Assembly (NCBI GenBank): GCA_029207755.1
Contig: JARCOQ010000002.1
Coordinates: forward strand, 46,207,744-46,271,743
From: Chamaea fasciata
Taxonomy: Eukaryota; Chordata; Aves; Passeriformes; Sylviidae
Reading direction: 5' to 3'
Length of the DNA: 64,000 nucleotides
Shown: piece after piece, positions 12,891 to 26,418 of the stretch
How positions within the stretch are numbered: the first letter of the stretch is position 1
Layout: each line of letters starts with the position of its first letter
The notes under the pieces: generated by a model
Databases searched by the model: none
The model's input: only the letters and a program-made list of their open reading frames with translations
What the model was told of the DNA's origin: nothing
Translations under genes and position numbers: made by a program

Positions 12891-14654
12891 CTGCCCTTAA
12901 ATTACCTGGTTGCAGCTACAAGGTAGCCTCAGCTATGCATTAAAACGTATTTAATTTAAAATGAGGCATTAATGGCTCCTTAAAAAATAGAGCACTGAGT
13001 CTTTGTAGGTAGCTACCTGGTCTGTAAACTGTCAGCATTTCATAAGCTAGGTGCATTTTCCTTATTTTTTTGGGGAGAAGCAGTGTTTACTTCTGTGGAA
13101 AGAGTTGACTGTGCTGTGGGCTGTGTTGGAAGAGTTTTCATATTCAGATAAGAACACAGCCTTTGAATAGGATGTTTTACACTGACATTGGAGGGGAGTT
13201 TGGAATGTTTCTGGGGAGTGGATAGAAAAGGGAAGGAGCAACTACCCTGTCCCATTCTTTTGGTTACTAGACTCTTTCTTCTGAGAGTAAGAAACAGTCT
13301 TTAAAATCTTTGAATAGTAAAGAGGTTCAGTTATTAAAAAAAGAAAGATAAATGTTTTGTGCCAAATAGGGCTTGTTGGGGAACACTGGATTGTACAACT
13401 GCAGGGGTGAAAGGGTAGTTGAAAGGATTAGTTTATATCTCTCCTCTTAGTTACCAATGCCTCCAACTCTTGTTGGGCCAGCTGGCAACTTCCAAAGACA
13501 GGGTGAGACATGGCATTGCAGAAGTGAGGTGTGGAGAGCAGAGTCCAGGTTAGTAAAGTGGCTGTAGGGCATGCGAAGGACGCAAATCTTGGTTGCTGTG
13601 CTGGCAGCTGGACTGGTGAATATGCATGGAGCAGTGGTGCTGGATGTGAGGGAGGAGATAAAGCACTAGCAGCAGGACTCCAGTAAAGGAGGAGAAGGTT
13701 GGACTGTGGCTCTAAAATATGACCAGGGCGTCTTATCAGTATGAAACTGAGTGGCTTTAGGTGTTTGGCTGTGGAATGCTGATAGATGCAGTTGCGGAAT
13801 ATGAATCTGATCAGTTCAATGTGCAGTCTTCTTGTTTACCTTTTATGACTGGTGGTTAAGGGTAACAGGTAAAGAAATGTTCTGTTCTCTATGAATTACA
13901 AGATCAATTTGGATTAAATTTAGATTTTAGATTGAAAATATAGAGAGAATGGTTCCTTAATTTTTTTAATGGTTTGCCCTTGATTCTGTGTTAGTCTTTT
14001 GGAAAAGAAAAAAGGATCTTCACAATTTACCAGGAGCTAAGGAAAAGTGCTTTTCTTGAGATGTGATGGTTTCTTTCATAAGATAAGTGACTTCCTGTTC
14101 CTGAGAAGGGGATACTAATTTTTGTTGCTATTCATGCTTCTGTTTCAGAGTACTGTGTATTTATTAGAAAAAGTACATGTTTAATATTTCATTCTTTAAA
14201 AATAAATTTGGTCTTAAATATTTATGAGTATATGCTGCTTGTTTCTTTTTGTAAACAAACCACAGAAATCAATGGATACCCGGTTAGCATTCACTAAAAG
14301 CATGTTTTTCACAAAGAGATGGAAAGGATACAGACATAAACCACTTATGTGGGTAAAAAGATAAGCAGAATTTGTAATGCACACATGGGGATATCTATTT
14401 TCTTCTGTTCAGTAATTTTTTTGTTGACGTACTCAGAGTTTGCTGGGATGCCTGTGTGATTTTGAGAAATGTGTCAGCAGAAAGTTCCCAAAAATTTTAA
14501 GAGTTGTGAGCTCTTTAGTGTCATTGATTTGTGTTCCTACCAGTGGGGTCGACTGGGACTAGAGGGAATGACTTCTGAGGAGCAGCTGAAGGTCCTACGT
14601 GTGATTATGGGGAAGAGAGTACCATATTGCTGTCTACAACTTCAAGTGAGGGGC
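12891..14654. other. Non-coding stretch, presumed WASF3 intron 1 or upstream DNA
   Basis: No gene or clear repeat is seen. A moderately G-rich segment at 13490-13710 has no recognised identity. Confidence 0.45.
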
Positions 14655-14960
14655 TGGACAGGGAGGTGCTGATCGAGCCTGTGTCAGGTGTCCAGTGACA
14701 AGACACAAGGGAATGACATAAAGCTGCATCAGGGAAGTTTAGGTTGGATGTAAGGGAAAAGTTGTTCACTGAGAGTTGTGGTCAGGCACTGGAACAGGCT
14801 CTGCAAGAAAGTGGTCATGACCCCAAACCTGTCAGAGTTTTAGAAGTGTTCGGACAACACCCTTAAGTACCTGGATTAACTTCTGGGCTGCCCTGTGTGG
14901 CCAGGAGCTGGACTGGACTACGCTCACAGGTTCTTTCCAACTCAGCATATTCTGTGACTC
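14655..14960 (+). mobile_element. CR1 LINE 3' fragment, plus orientation
   Basis: Recognised by tttaggttggatgtaaggga, caggcactggaacaggctct, gttctttccaactcagcat and a terminal attctgtgact. Similarity may extend left to about 14540. Confidence 0.75.
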
Positions 14961-16699
14961 AAGTAAAATCCTATTAATATGACAATATTGGTGCCATTTC
15001 TTGTAGGAAGCAGCTGCTAGTCTTTTAGGTCTTGTTATCTCGTTGCTTGTGCTTAGCTTGCTGTTCACCTACACAGCTAAACACTGTAACTGGGTATGAA
15101 ATGGGAGTTCATCTTGAATTGCTTTGTTTTTTGGTTTTTGTTTTCTTTTGTCCTGAAGCAGATTTGAATGCTTTCACTCTCACTTCCATGCTCTCAGATA
15201 TAAGAGTAATTCCATAAACTGCTTTGATTTCTTTCTCCTGGATTAGATTTTTGCTGACTTCCAATCTGATTCCAGCGTGAGAAGCAGCTTAGCCAGGAGC
15301 ATCAGCTATAATAGCACAAATATTGAAACAGGAATGGGAAAAGGAATCCATTTAATTAAATCAAGGAATGGTTGGTTTACAACTGTCTTAAAAAGCACAG
15401 CTTTAAGTGGAGCAGATCTTAAGGCAATGTCTGGGTTTTTCTTCTGAGAAGGAAACATAACTCATCTTGTGGTTGAAACATTTGTTGCTAAGTATTGATG
15501 TGATCCAGGTCCAATTTCTGATCTTTCTACAGGCCTTGATGATGCTGACCAGCACACAAGTGGCTCTTGTGCCTCTCAGCAGTGTAATTGAGATGCTGCT
15601 TCTTGCCTTTCTCATGTTTGGAGAGTAAATTTAATGTCAGGTGTACAGATGTTGTAGGAATGCAGGTATTGGGTAACCTTACTGTAAAAGGCTTGGTGAT
15701 GCTCCTTGGCAGTTGCAGCCTTGCTAGGTTTAGGTAGTCTGTTCCTTTTTCAGTGGATTTTAGTTGGCTCTGTTGCCAGGATTTTGCTGTGTGTCTGACT
15801 GCCAGTTGGTAAGGAAGACGAGATCCTTCCCAAAGGATTGGGAGGCCAAATGCATTATAGGGAGTGAGGAAACTCTGACTCCTGTACATTTTTTTTTAAT
15901 TCCTTCCTTTTCCATGGAACCTTCATTTGTAAGTATTGGAGGGAAACATAATTAAAAAATACTGTGACATATTTTCAGCTTAAGATGATTCTTTTTCTTT
16001 TTACCTGCATATTTACCTTTCTTCTTTCATGTTGTCCTGACAAAATTAAAACAAAATACAACTGCTCTTTTTCAACCTTTATATAGCACATTAAAGCATG
16101 CTGAAACAACATTGTAGGATGTATTATGCTGTAGGTTTGGCTTGGATCTGGGATTATATTTATGATGCAAATTCCCCACATGTAAAGTATATGAACTCCT
16201 CCAGATAAGTGTAAAACCGAAGCATTGTTTGTAGGGTGATATGTGACAGTGTCACCATCTGATGGTCCATAGACTGGAAGAGCACTAGCTTGGGACAAAT
16301 ATTTCTGTTTCCATACAAAAAAGAGTGTATGCAAGATGGACTCAGGATCATCACTAGCAGCTATTCTGCTCTGAAGGTGCTTATGCTCCTATTGTACCAC
16401 ACAACTTGCTAAGGCAGTCTCTGAAGTCTTTAAACACCCCCAGAGGCTCACAGGTGAAAAACCTGATGGCTCATGCAGTTCTTTATTGTGGACTCCATGC
16501 ATTTTGATGGTTTGTGCTTTTAATATTCCACGTAAGACTATTTTCCTCCCAGCTCACACTTAGCATTCACCCACACTCAGCATTGACTAAAAGAGAATTA
16601 CAGACATAGCTATAAATCAGTGCGATGCTTTCAAATACTCACTATTAGGTTCTGAAATTTCATAGTGCCTTATAAAGCTAAGTTTACATTTTCAAGATG

Positions 16700-16707
<8 letters not shown>

Positions 16708-16760
<53 letters not shown>
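16708..16760. repeat. (AT)n microsatellite
   Basis: Pure AT dinucleotide run of about 26 units, preceded by ATTTATTT. Confidence 0.98.
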
Positions 16761-16763
<3 letters not shown>

Positions 16764-17290
16764 TTGAAGAAAGACAGACAGTAGGTTCCACAAGGGGTAT
16801 TTTAATGCACTGATTTGAAATACAGGAATAAAGCAGATTTAAAAAATTTAGTGTTATCATTGATAACCTCTACATCCCTAGTAATCTTAGCTGTGATTTG
16901 ATGTGTTTTAGCTAGGAGGAAAAGTTGCTTAAGCCTCTTCTTAGTGATTATTTGTACATGGTAGGAATGCTTTTTTTGCTTGAAGCTGGTTTCTGGAGCA
17001 CTTCTATCCTTCCAGCTCCATGGAGATGTGTTGATACAATGCCAGATTTCATGGAACACAAGTTTCTTTCCAGCCTTCAAGTGTTGAAAGGGGATTTTTA
17101 CAGAAGACTAACTGCTGAATTCTGTCTGAGACTCACTATGGTTTTATAGTAGCTTATTTGTCTCACAATGGGAGTTACTGTATGTGTAATGAGGAAATCT
17201 CTTTAATGCTGAAAATGAGGTTTTGTATGCCAGCGTTCCTGTATCAAAGCATGTTACTTGTAGTACTGCCTGACACTGATTTTAACTTTA

Positions 17291-17385
17291 ACACCCCCCC
17301 CAAGAAAACTCCTAACAACAACAAAAAAATAAACCCAAAACAAAAAAAAAACAAAACAAAACCAAACAAAACCCCCACGGAACTT
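17291..17385. repeat. A/C-rich low-complexity tract
   Basis: Runs of C followed by many AAAC/AAAAC units on the plus strand. It is possibly a decayed simple repeat. Confidence 0.85.
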
Positions 17386-18232
17386 CAACCCAAAATGCTA
17401 CTAAAACCTCAAAACAGCATAAAAAAAAAATCTGAGACCAACATTATATGTTGAATTATTAAGAAGGTAATGGTGGACAGGACTTTGACATCTGACTTTG
17501 TGATCCTAGCAAGAGAGAGGATCGGTCACAGAAGAGCCAGAAACACCAAGAGAGGATGTAATGTTTTATATCTGGAGAGATGTAGCTGCTTACAGTCTTA
17601 GTGTGCCTTACATATCAATAACAAATATATCAAGTGTGTTTAGACTTCACTTTTTTTTACTGCCATTTCATTTCTCTTTGTATTCTGTTTCTGATGAGAG
17701 GTACAAATGGATATCTGCCCATGTTAATTAGTTTTGAAAAGACACCTTCAGTATTGATAAGGGCAGAAAAAGGAGGTGGATCCATCTTGATTTCTGCTGG
17801 ACCCCATGTTACTGGCTTGTGAGTCAGTTGTTGGGATACAGGGAGCTCCTGTACTTCTAGTAACTGGATGTTCTGCTGTCATCTGTAACTGTTACTATTT
17901 CATATTATGAACTAAAAAATTACACATTGCTGATTTCTCATGTGTCAGACAGGAATGGTTTCTGTGATTACCTTGAAGATCATAACTGTGTTGGAAGAGA
18001 GTGAGGAAGATGAGCTTTATGAGGGAAATAGCATCCTTAGTGCTCAGGTTACTGTGTACAGACAGATAACGTGTAGGAAAGACATAAAATCATGGCATCC
18101 CCACCAGGGAAAGTACCTGGCCAGAGCTCAGCCTTCCTTAAGCACCAGAGTTAAATAACCACAACACAAAAAGCTGTATTAACAGGGGGCCTTGATAAGC
18201 CTCCTTGTCTTTGCGGTGATTTTTTTGTGTGG

Positions 18233-18238
18233 TGGTTG

Positions 18239-18269
<31 letters not shown>

Positions 18270-18271
18270 AA
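18233..18271. repeat. (GTTTT)n simple repeat
   Basis: Several tandem GTTTT units, ending in a T run. Confidence 0.95.
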
Positions 18272-19094
18272 CACAACTGTCTTGAGTATTGCTTTCTGTC
18301 ACTCATAGTATCTTTCTTGATTTATACACCAGTCCTTGATTGCTGTAGTACGGTAGCTACCAGGAGATGGACTTCATGGGAACAGATGGCACACTTGGCT
18401 TCAGGATAAAAATAGTTGGGAATTTTCAGTTCACTTAGACTCAGCTGTTGGATCCAGACACAAAATATTTAGTTCAGTTTTTCCATGAAAGCACCCAAAA
18501 TAAATCTGGTTTTCCCCCCCACACAGACTAGTTGCCATTTCCAGGTTTTTGATATATAGGTGAAGTCAGGTGTTGGTAGGAGTGTCAAAATCAGGAAAAT
18601 TTGTGGTGTGGATATAAAGCTTCACCTTGAGGAACTCCAGGGATGTTGCTTTATTTTTGTCATAGTTGAAATCTTCATGGGCTGTCTTGTGTTTCCAGGA
18701 AGTTTCTGCTGCTGTTGTGTGGCTGTTCAGATGGATATTGAAGTTGCTTTGACTTCAATTTTAAGGATTGTGATATATAGTGTGGTAGCCTGAAAAAAAG
18801 TCATTGCAATTGTTTCCTACTGATAGTGTCTTTCCTGCCTGGTGAGAACTGGGAGTGGAGGAGGTTTGTGGGGAGTAGAGGTGGAGAATGTATCATGGCA
18901 ATTCAACATTAATCTGAAGTGCTGTTTCGTTTGCTGTTTGACCTACATTATTGGTCTCTTCCATCATCTCTGTGTGTCATATGTATAATAAATGTGTATA
19001 TATAGAGCATAAATGTACATGAAGTGCACTTGTGTGTGTATTCATATATGACATCCAGAGGGTTTCTTTTATGGAAAAGAACTGTAAGAAAACT

Positions 19095-19172
19095 TGACAC
19101 TTCCCTGTGACATTTTAAATTTGGATTAACTGAATTATGTGAAAATGTAACACTTCCATGTGACATTTTAGA
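19095..19172. repeat. Short local direct repeat
   Basis: ACACTTCC(C/A)TGTGACATTTTA occurs twice, about 53 bases apart. Confidence 0.7.
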
Positions 19173-19456
19173 TCAACTGCTGGGGGTAAAAGAGTTTAAG
19201 AACAGAATTTTTTTTTCCCCCCAGAAAAATCCTGTTTTAAAAGATTTTTCATGGTGAATATTAGATATGGGAAACAGGGAACACTGTGTATTGCCATAAA
19301 ATGGATATTATTTGACAAAAAATGGAATCCTTGATCCATTTTTTACTTTCGCTTCCCATTTAAGGTTAATTGGAGTTTTGAGAAACAAATTACTGAATTT
19401 GCTTTTGGTTTAGCTTGAGGTCATTGGAGGATATGAATGGCATGTTGTCCCTGCAG

Positions 19457-19562
19457 GAGGGCTCCCAAGGCCTCACCAGGTGGCCTTTATCACGTGGACT
19501 ATGACCCAGACAGTTATTTCGAGCACTTTAAATCCAGTAAGGCTCTGTTAAATGGGATCAGT
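19457..19562 (+). other. Candidate unassigned coding exon (106 nt)
   Basis: The segment is flanked by a CCCTGCAG acceptor and a perfect GTAAGT donor at 19563. With two bases supplied from a previous exon, it reads RAPKASPGGLYHVDYDPDSY, then FEHFKSSKALLNGIS, with no stop and ending on a codon boundary. Third positions are rich in C/G while the neighbourhood is AT-rich. I do not recognise the peptide. It would not join the WASF3 ATG exon in frame, since that join gives a stop after 11 codons. It could be an exon of an unlisted transcript, an old pseudogene piece, or chance. Confidence 0.3.
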
Positions 19563-21455
19563 GTAAGTCAGCAAGCCTAGCTGCAACTTAGGTTTTCTTT
19601 ATATAATGAAGGCATTTGCTTCTGATAAACCCTTGCTGTTTGTGAAGGAGGAAGGCTGGGACAAATGTACTTTAAATGGTCTGCGGGAGTTATTTGTACA
19701 TTATCGTAGTCTAAAACACTAAGAAAAAGCTTGTTTACAGTTGCAATCTTTCAATATTCTATTGCGAGTTATTCCAGCATCAAATTGTCTGAAGTAGTGT
19801 AAAGAAATTATATGATAATGGTTCTTGTCACAGAATTTTTCCGTTTCTGTAGTGTAGATAGAATGCTACTGTATGTAACTCTAAACTCTCCAAAGAATGC
19901 GCATCAGATAACCAAAACAGGCTTAAAGTAAGCACTGCAAGGTGTTTAATGCCATCATTCAAGAGACTATTGAAAGAATCGTACTTACAGTAGTTTCTCA
20001 GTGGTGTATCATAAATTGGGACATGAAAAGCCAGTCTTTGTCTTATTATTTTAATTGTCAGATAGCTGAAGAAGGAGTTTGTTTGTAATGATGCTTTTTG
20101 GACTGCAGTAGGTGAGTAGGGAGCAAAGACATTTTCGTCAGGTGGGGAATATCCTGGTATGGTTAATTTTTAATTAAGTACCAGTGTTTATTAAATAGCA
20201 CTTCTCCTGGTTTTGTCATATTTAAATTTTTTTTAATTATTATTTGTTGCTTTGTGGTATTACTATGCTTGAAAAATTAACAGGTACTAAACAGGTGGGA
20301 ATCACTAGTGTTGCAGCACACAGCAAATTACTTGAACCGTGATTTACTTCTAAGGCTTAATTCATCCTAGCCAATTCTTGGGAATACTTCTGGGGCTTGA
20401 GACAGTGGCCTGTAGACATTTTCTCAACTGTCTGGGCTGCTGAGTTTTGCTGTGGAAAGTGAGAACTGCGTGGCTCTGTCTGCATAACAAACTGTGCTTG
20501 CATCTGATTAAGATCTAAGCCTGTTTCCAGATGACATCTGGAAACATTTCGACCTGCTAGTGGAGGGCTGTTCCTGACCTAATTAGCTTGGTGTTACAGC
20601 TAGCCCTCCTGCTTTGTGATTCTGTTCCTTTTGACTTCATCTGGTTTATACTTCTCACTGAATGTTACCATGTAGGGTACTAAAGGTCAAAACAAAATTA
20701 GATTTTACAATCTGCTGCTCTTCCAGGCAGTGTTTCAGTACTTCTAAATTTTCTTACATGAAATCATTGGGTATTCCAAGTACAAAGAGCTGAATAATTC
20801 AGCAGCCGTATGGCTCACACATGTCAAGATGATACAAAAGAGGGGGGGATGATCAATCTAAGTCTTCTTTCCTGTGCTGTAGGACAAAGCACTGCTTCTT
20901 TCTCTTTCTGTTCTGAGTTTCTCCTAGTTCTGGCTGGGTGCTTCTTTTCAAGAAAGAGGTGGTATTTTTAAAGGGTAAATGTCATTTGAGAGTTGGACAG
21001 TATAGTCTTGTAAGGTATTTATTCAACTCTGCTTAAAAAACAAAAGGCTACCACTAGTTCTTTATGTGCACAAGCAAAGTATTTTTTAGCTGCTGTGCCA
21101 AACTGGACAAATGAAATTTAAACAAGCTCCAGCAAACGTAAAGACAAATAATAAAACCAAAGGGAAACAAATGGTGACTCAGTTCAATTCTGTTTGCTTG
21201 AATAGGAGAAGGGATGATAATAAGTTCTTGGGGTATTATACAGAAAGGTGATATGAAAGAAAACCATGTTTTCAGTGCAGCTTAAGTACCTCGTGATTGA
21301 AACAAGTCCGTTCTTAAAAAACAAAACAAATGCTCTTACATGATTTGAAAAGACATTTTTTCCTTTCTCATGTGCATGCAAAACATTTACACTGTATTTG
21401 GTGTTAGTCTAGCAATATTAGGTTGAAACAGTAAAAATTGATAGTGGCAGTAAGG

Positions 21456-21500
21456 TTTTTTTTGTTTGTTTGTTTTTTTGTTTTTTTTTTTTTTTTTTTA
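21456..21500. repeat. T-rich tract with GTTT units
   Basis: TTTTTTTGTTTGTTTG followed by a run of more than 15 T. It lies directly upstream of the long ORF at 21510. Confidence 0.95.
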
Positions 21501-21509
21501 AATGTATGA

Positions 21510-22133
21510 ATGCAGTGGAACAGATGTTCAGAACAGCATGGAATATTCCTTGTTCCCCATCCCACCATCCCTTTCACATGGAGCCATCTGGAAGGGACTA
21601 GGAGCAGGATGAGCAGCCATCACGCTAAGAACAAGATTAACGTGTCGGCATCTTTTGTTGATACTTTAAGCTGGTCACTGTTTGTTCAGCGGAAGGAAAC
21701 AATGCGAGGTCTCGTGACTCCCTGTGTGCCAAGATCATTCATGTGGCTACAGAGAGAAAGCAGAAGAGAAAATGTGATTTATATAGAAGAATTAATATAT
21801 TTAATGGTAGTCAGGCTGGACTTCGACCCATACAGGCAGAAACCAACTTTTTCCCCATTCAGCTGTATTGATGTGACTGGCCACCTTTTACCGTTAAGCA
21901 CAGTGTCAGGTAATAGCATTCTGTTAAAACAGATTCAAATTTACTTACTTGTGAAAAAACTTCTGAACATGTTTTCCAGGATTTTTCAGTTCATGCTCTT
22001 CATGGACTTTTGTTTTGTTGCTCTGAATTTTTTCTTTTTTACAGCAACAAGTATACCATGTATGTTCAGTTTACTTGGTTGGATTTCTTTAGTACCCTTT
22101 AGCCTTACATCTTCTGAGATAAAGTGTAATTAG
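21510..22133 (+). other. Unexplained 207-codon ORF
   Basis: Starts MQWNRCSEQHGIFLVPHPTI directly after a poly(T) tract. The C-terminal 60 residues are hydrophobic (FQFMLFMDFCFVALNFFFFT), but this follows from T-rich DNA. No family is recognised and no splice or promoter context supports it. Confidence 0.12.
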
Positions 22134-25100
22134 TGTTTTGGCTTAATGGATTGTTTAGAGAAAGGACAGCTTGTGGTCTAGAAGCGAGAGACTCTAGTCA
22201 TGTGTGAAGGTGCCCTGGATCATCTGTATTCTGATACAGAATGAGTAGAAAAGGGTGGGTGGATCCGATGCTGGCAGAGTGATTGGATTCAGTACAGCAA
22301 GCTATTGTATTGTGCACTCTGTGAACTTCTGTTAGATTTCAGGTAAGCAAGTCTGTTTCTGAATAGATTCCTGAATAACACCGGGCATCAGGGAAGACTA
22401 AAATGTGTTAGTGAAGGAGAAATTGGATTTCAAAGCTTAACACACAGGTTCAACGGTACCACAGTGTATTTCTTGCATCGTTTTGTGTTTCTTTCAAGAG
22501 AATTTGAAGGAATGGAAATCTGAAATCGGACTCAGGAAGGCTATTTGAATATGAGATGTTTAAAATCTGAAGCTACATCTCTAGTGCGGTAAGCTGTTCT
22601 AAGGGAGCGGGTAATCAGAAGAAAGTGACACAATCCAAGATAACAGCTTTCAGATCACAGTTTTCAGAGTAAAGATAAACATGTGAAAAATAAGAGAGGG
22701 TAAAACTAGGTAAGGGGTATGCATAGATGCTTTGGGGAAAGCTTATTCTATGAAGAAATGGGGTGATGGAATTAAGTAAATATTAGTGTTTAAAAAATGT
22801 ACTTCAGCATGAAAAATAGATTGTCTATATGCTTTTCCTGCATTTTTATGAAAATGATAAGCCATGTTTAAAAAGTATAAAGATTTAAGTGACAAGGGTA
22901 AAAAAAATTCAATGTAATTTACTGGCAAAGATTTTTGCATATTGGGCAGTGGAAAAAATGCTGTGAGTATTAATGGCAAAGTCCATTAATTTGAACAGGG
23001 AGAACTTAATACAGGAAATACATTCCATATTCCATAGGTATGTTGGAGTTGGGCCTGAAAAGTTGCATACTTGGAAATTGAAATAAACTGCTGTTAACCT
23101 TCAGTTAAGTGGCTTCATAAGCAGAGAGTGAGAAATACCTTTATTTCCTCCTTGAACAATGCTGAAGCCATTTAATTGGGTGACATGTATGTGATCCCTT
23201 ATTTTGGAGCAGGAGATGAAACTTCATCATAATCTATCTGTAGTTCCTGATGATAAGCTTTTTATTTCCTTAGAAACTGCTGTGAAAAGTATTGTGAATG
23301 GGAAAAATTATTCTTGGGATTGTGGCAGTTCTGTTGAGAGGAAAATGTTAATGTAATAACTTTGAAGTTGTCCCCCAGTATTATTTTCTTCACTGGGGGA
23401 CTCTTACATGGCAGTGAACTGTAGACACGAGTATTTAAGCAGAAGTTGACGAGTCCTTTGACACTATTAAAGAACGGCAGGTGCCCAAAGATCATCTTGA
23501 GCTACAGTAGACAGGTAATGCAAACATGGGGTTGTAGAACAAAGGGGGAAAGTACCCAAAATACTCATCCTGGAAGCTGTAGAGAAAATAAGTGAATTGA
23601 CTTCATAGTTGTTCATAATATTCTAAAGCCTTTTATATTACAGTCTATAGTGTAAAAGAAAGAATAACTACTTAATTTTATGTTAAATCATCCTCAGGGC
23701 CTCTTTTCCTGCATTTGTGGGTGTTAACTTTTCTATGCATGTTTATAATTAATCTGAAATACTGAGAGCTAAATTTAAAAGTACCTGTAAATGTTCACTG
23801 CTGTGATCATCTGTTCACTTTTTTCTCTCCCAACATTTTAATTAGCGGAAATTCCTAAAATAATGGTTCTGTAAACTTTTGTGTTGCAGGCCCACTGTGT
23901 TAACAGAGGTAGCTATTGTTCTGCTTCATACACATTTTTTGGAGCTAGGAAGGATTGAGTAGGAAAAGGTACGTCCATAAAATTTTAGATTGCAGATAAG
24001 CAAAACTATTTCCCATCCCTTCCTTTGTTGTCCTTTCTCTTGTCATTGCTTAATGTCTTGATTTCCTTCATAATATCACTGGACCATAAAATCTGCCCTG
24101 AAGATCTCAGCACAGACAAAAACTCTGCCAAATAAAGAAAAGAAAACAAAACAACCGTCCAAGTTGGTGAACCTTCAGAAACAGCTCATTGCAACAGACA
24201 TTAAAGAGCTCTATTAAAGAAACAAAATAGCTTTAGGAATTTCTGTGCCCTTTTCATCATTGTTAATGCTTAGATTGGTATGATGCGAGAGGAAGATCAG
24301 AAGTGGTGGTGTGATACTGAGAGGAAAAAACCTGCTTTTATTCCAGCCTTGATTGTTATTCCTTTCACACAGACCTGGCAATCAGGAGGAAGATCTGTGA
24401 AAATGAAGGTGATACAATTGGCTATATATTAAATTGTAGTGAGAAGGACATTTTCTAGGCATTTCACTTTACATGTATTGTTGAAAGATGTGGTTTCTTG
24501 TGGATAAGAAATGTTCTTGATTTTTAGTTATCCTTAGCAAATAGAATTCTATTAGACTTTGTGCATATTTGTATCAAAAGCCTGCCCTTGCACCACCAAA
24601 CTCCTATCAAAATCAAGAGAATTGCATTAAAAATTATGTAAAACATGAAAAAAACCCTGTATATTAACTAGAAAATGCAATGTCCCTTAGATTGGGATAG
24701 CTCTAATAAAAGTAAAGTTCTTGGTACTTAAAGCATGATTGTGGTTTAGTAAAACAATATTTTGTTTTGATATTCATTACATAGTAATGTGGATGAGAGA
24801 GGAATTGCATACTTGATAGAACTCAAATAACTAGAAGAGACTATTAAGAAGTAGTCTTGTTTGGATGCCTTTTGATAAAAAATAATTCTGGGGCATTAGA
24901 GAGCACTGTGAGACAATAACTGATGACAATATATTCTATATTGTTTTGGAGTATGCAAAATGTGGATTCAGATTCTTACTAGAATTAAGCCAGTTAAAAA
25001 ACTAAAAACAGCCACAAAACTTTTAAAAGTACAGATGAATGACATTAGATGAATCTTGAATTCAATAATTCCCGGAATAGATGCTAGTTACAGTTTATTT

Positions 25101-26372
25101 GTTTTTAATTTGTCATTACTGGTCAGGTAGTAAATGACATTCAGAGATGACAAGTAGGAAAGATTCACAAACATCAGGTTCTCAGTCATTTAGGATAAGG
25201 AAAAACCAGAAAGGAGCATGCATTAAAGGCATATTTATTCTTTTCCTTCCATTAGGATAGGAGGGATAGCATTGTTTACTCTCCACGTAGCCCTTTTCTT
25301 TCATCTTGTGAAGAATGAAGAGCCTTTGGAGGACATGGGAGATCTGTGATAATGGCACCTCCATGAGGGAAAAAATTGGGGATGGGAGAGCATCTTCAAA
25401 GCTGGTGCTTGGGGTCTTTCACCTTTCTGCTTTCCCTTTTAATCCAATTTAGGACATACATGAATCTTGAAGGTGGCTGATGGCAGGCTATCTAGAATTA
25501 CAAACTTGAACAGGGAAATGGGCAGTATTATCAAATTGTGTGCAATTCAGAGATGGAAATTGTGTTTTGAATTGGCTGTTAGAACATTAGGTATGGGAAA
25601 ACTCAACTGTCTGTAAAGGTTTTTAAGTGTTGAAATGCCCTAGACATGGAGGCTGTGATTAGGAGGTAGTGTGACTTGATTGTGTGGCTTGATGTGAGCA
25701 AACCAGTGGTACTTCTCTGGTTTTGATGAGGTAAAATGCAGTTCTAGATTCACACACTGAAATTTAGGTGAATGCCTGCCAGAGCTTACACATGAGGTAT
25801 TTGAACTCACTGTGTCATTCTTGTATCTATCAAGAGATGCAGAGATTTGGTTGCTCTCTGGGCTTCTGCTGAGCTCATATATATGTAGTGATACAAATTT
25901 AGGTGCTTAATCCTGAATGGAATCCCATCTGGTACATTACTCATGGCAAGCTGTGTGTTCAGTCTGTCTCTTCTTCTCCATAGAAGGAGAATTATGATAT
26001 GTTCTCTTTTTGTAGAGATCTGGGAGATTCATCAATGGAAATCTCTAAAGCTCTCTGAAAAGAATAGACTATATTCAGGGAGAATTTAGAATTGATGTAC
26101 AGTAAGCTCTTTTTCATGGTAAAATGTTCAGCTTTGTCATATTTTACTAGATGATACAAGAAGAAATCTCTGAAGAGCTTAAAAAAGGGATTGAATGGTG
26201 TCTTTGAGAAAATGTAATAAGTAAACATTCACAAGTAGAGAGACTGTTTAACGAATTGGAATTTGTTTTGCGGTATTAGTGAATATGTAAAGAACTTAAA
26301 ATAAAGAACCATGAAGTTCGGGCACCTATTTTTAGCACTTGTGTAAATTGCAGTGCTGTTTTGGGGATGTGA

Positions 26373-26418
26373 AAGGACAAAAGGCAGGTTTGGGAAAGGA
26401 CAAAAGGAAGGTTTGGGG
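26373..26418. repeat. Short imperfect tandem duplication
   Basis: A unit of about 22 bases, ggacaaaaggcaggtttggg, is followed by ggacaaaaggaaggtttggg. Confidence 0.75.
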
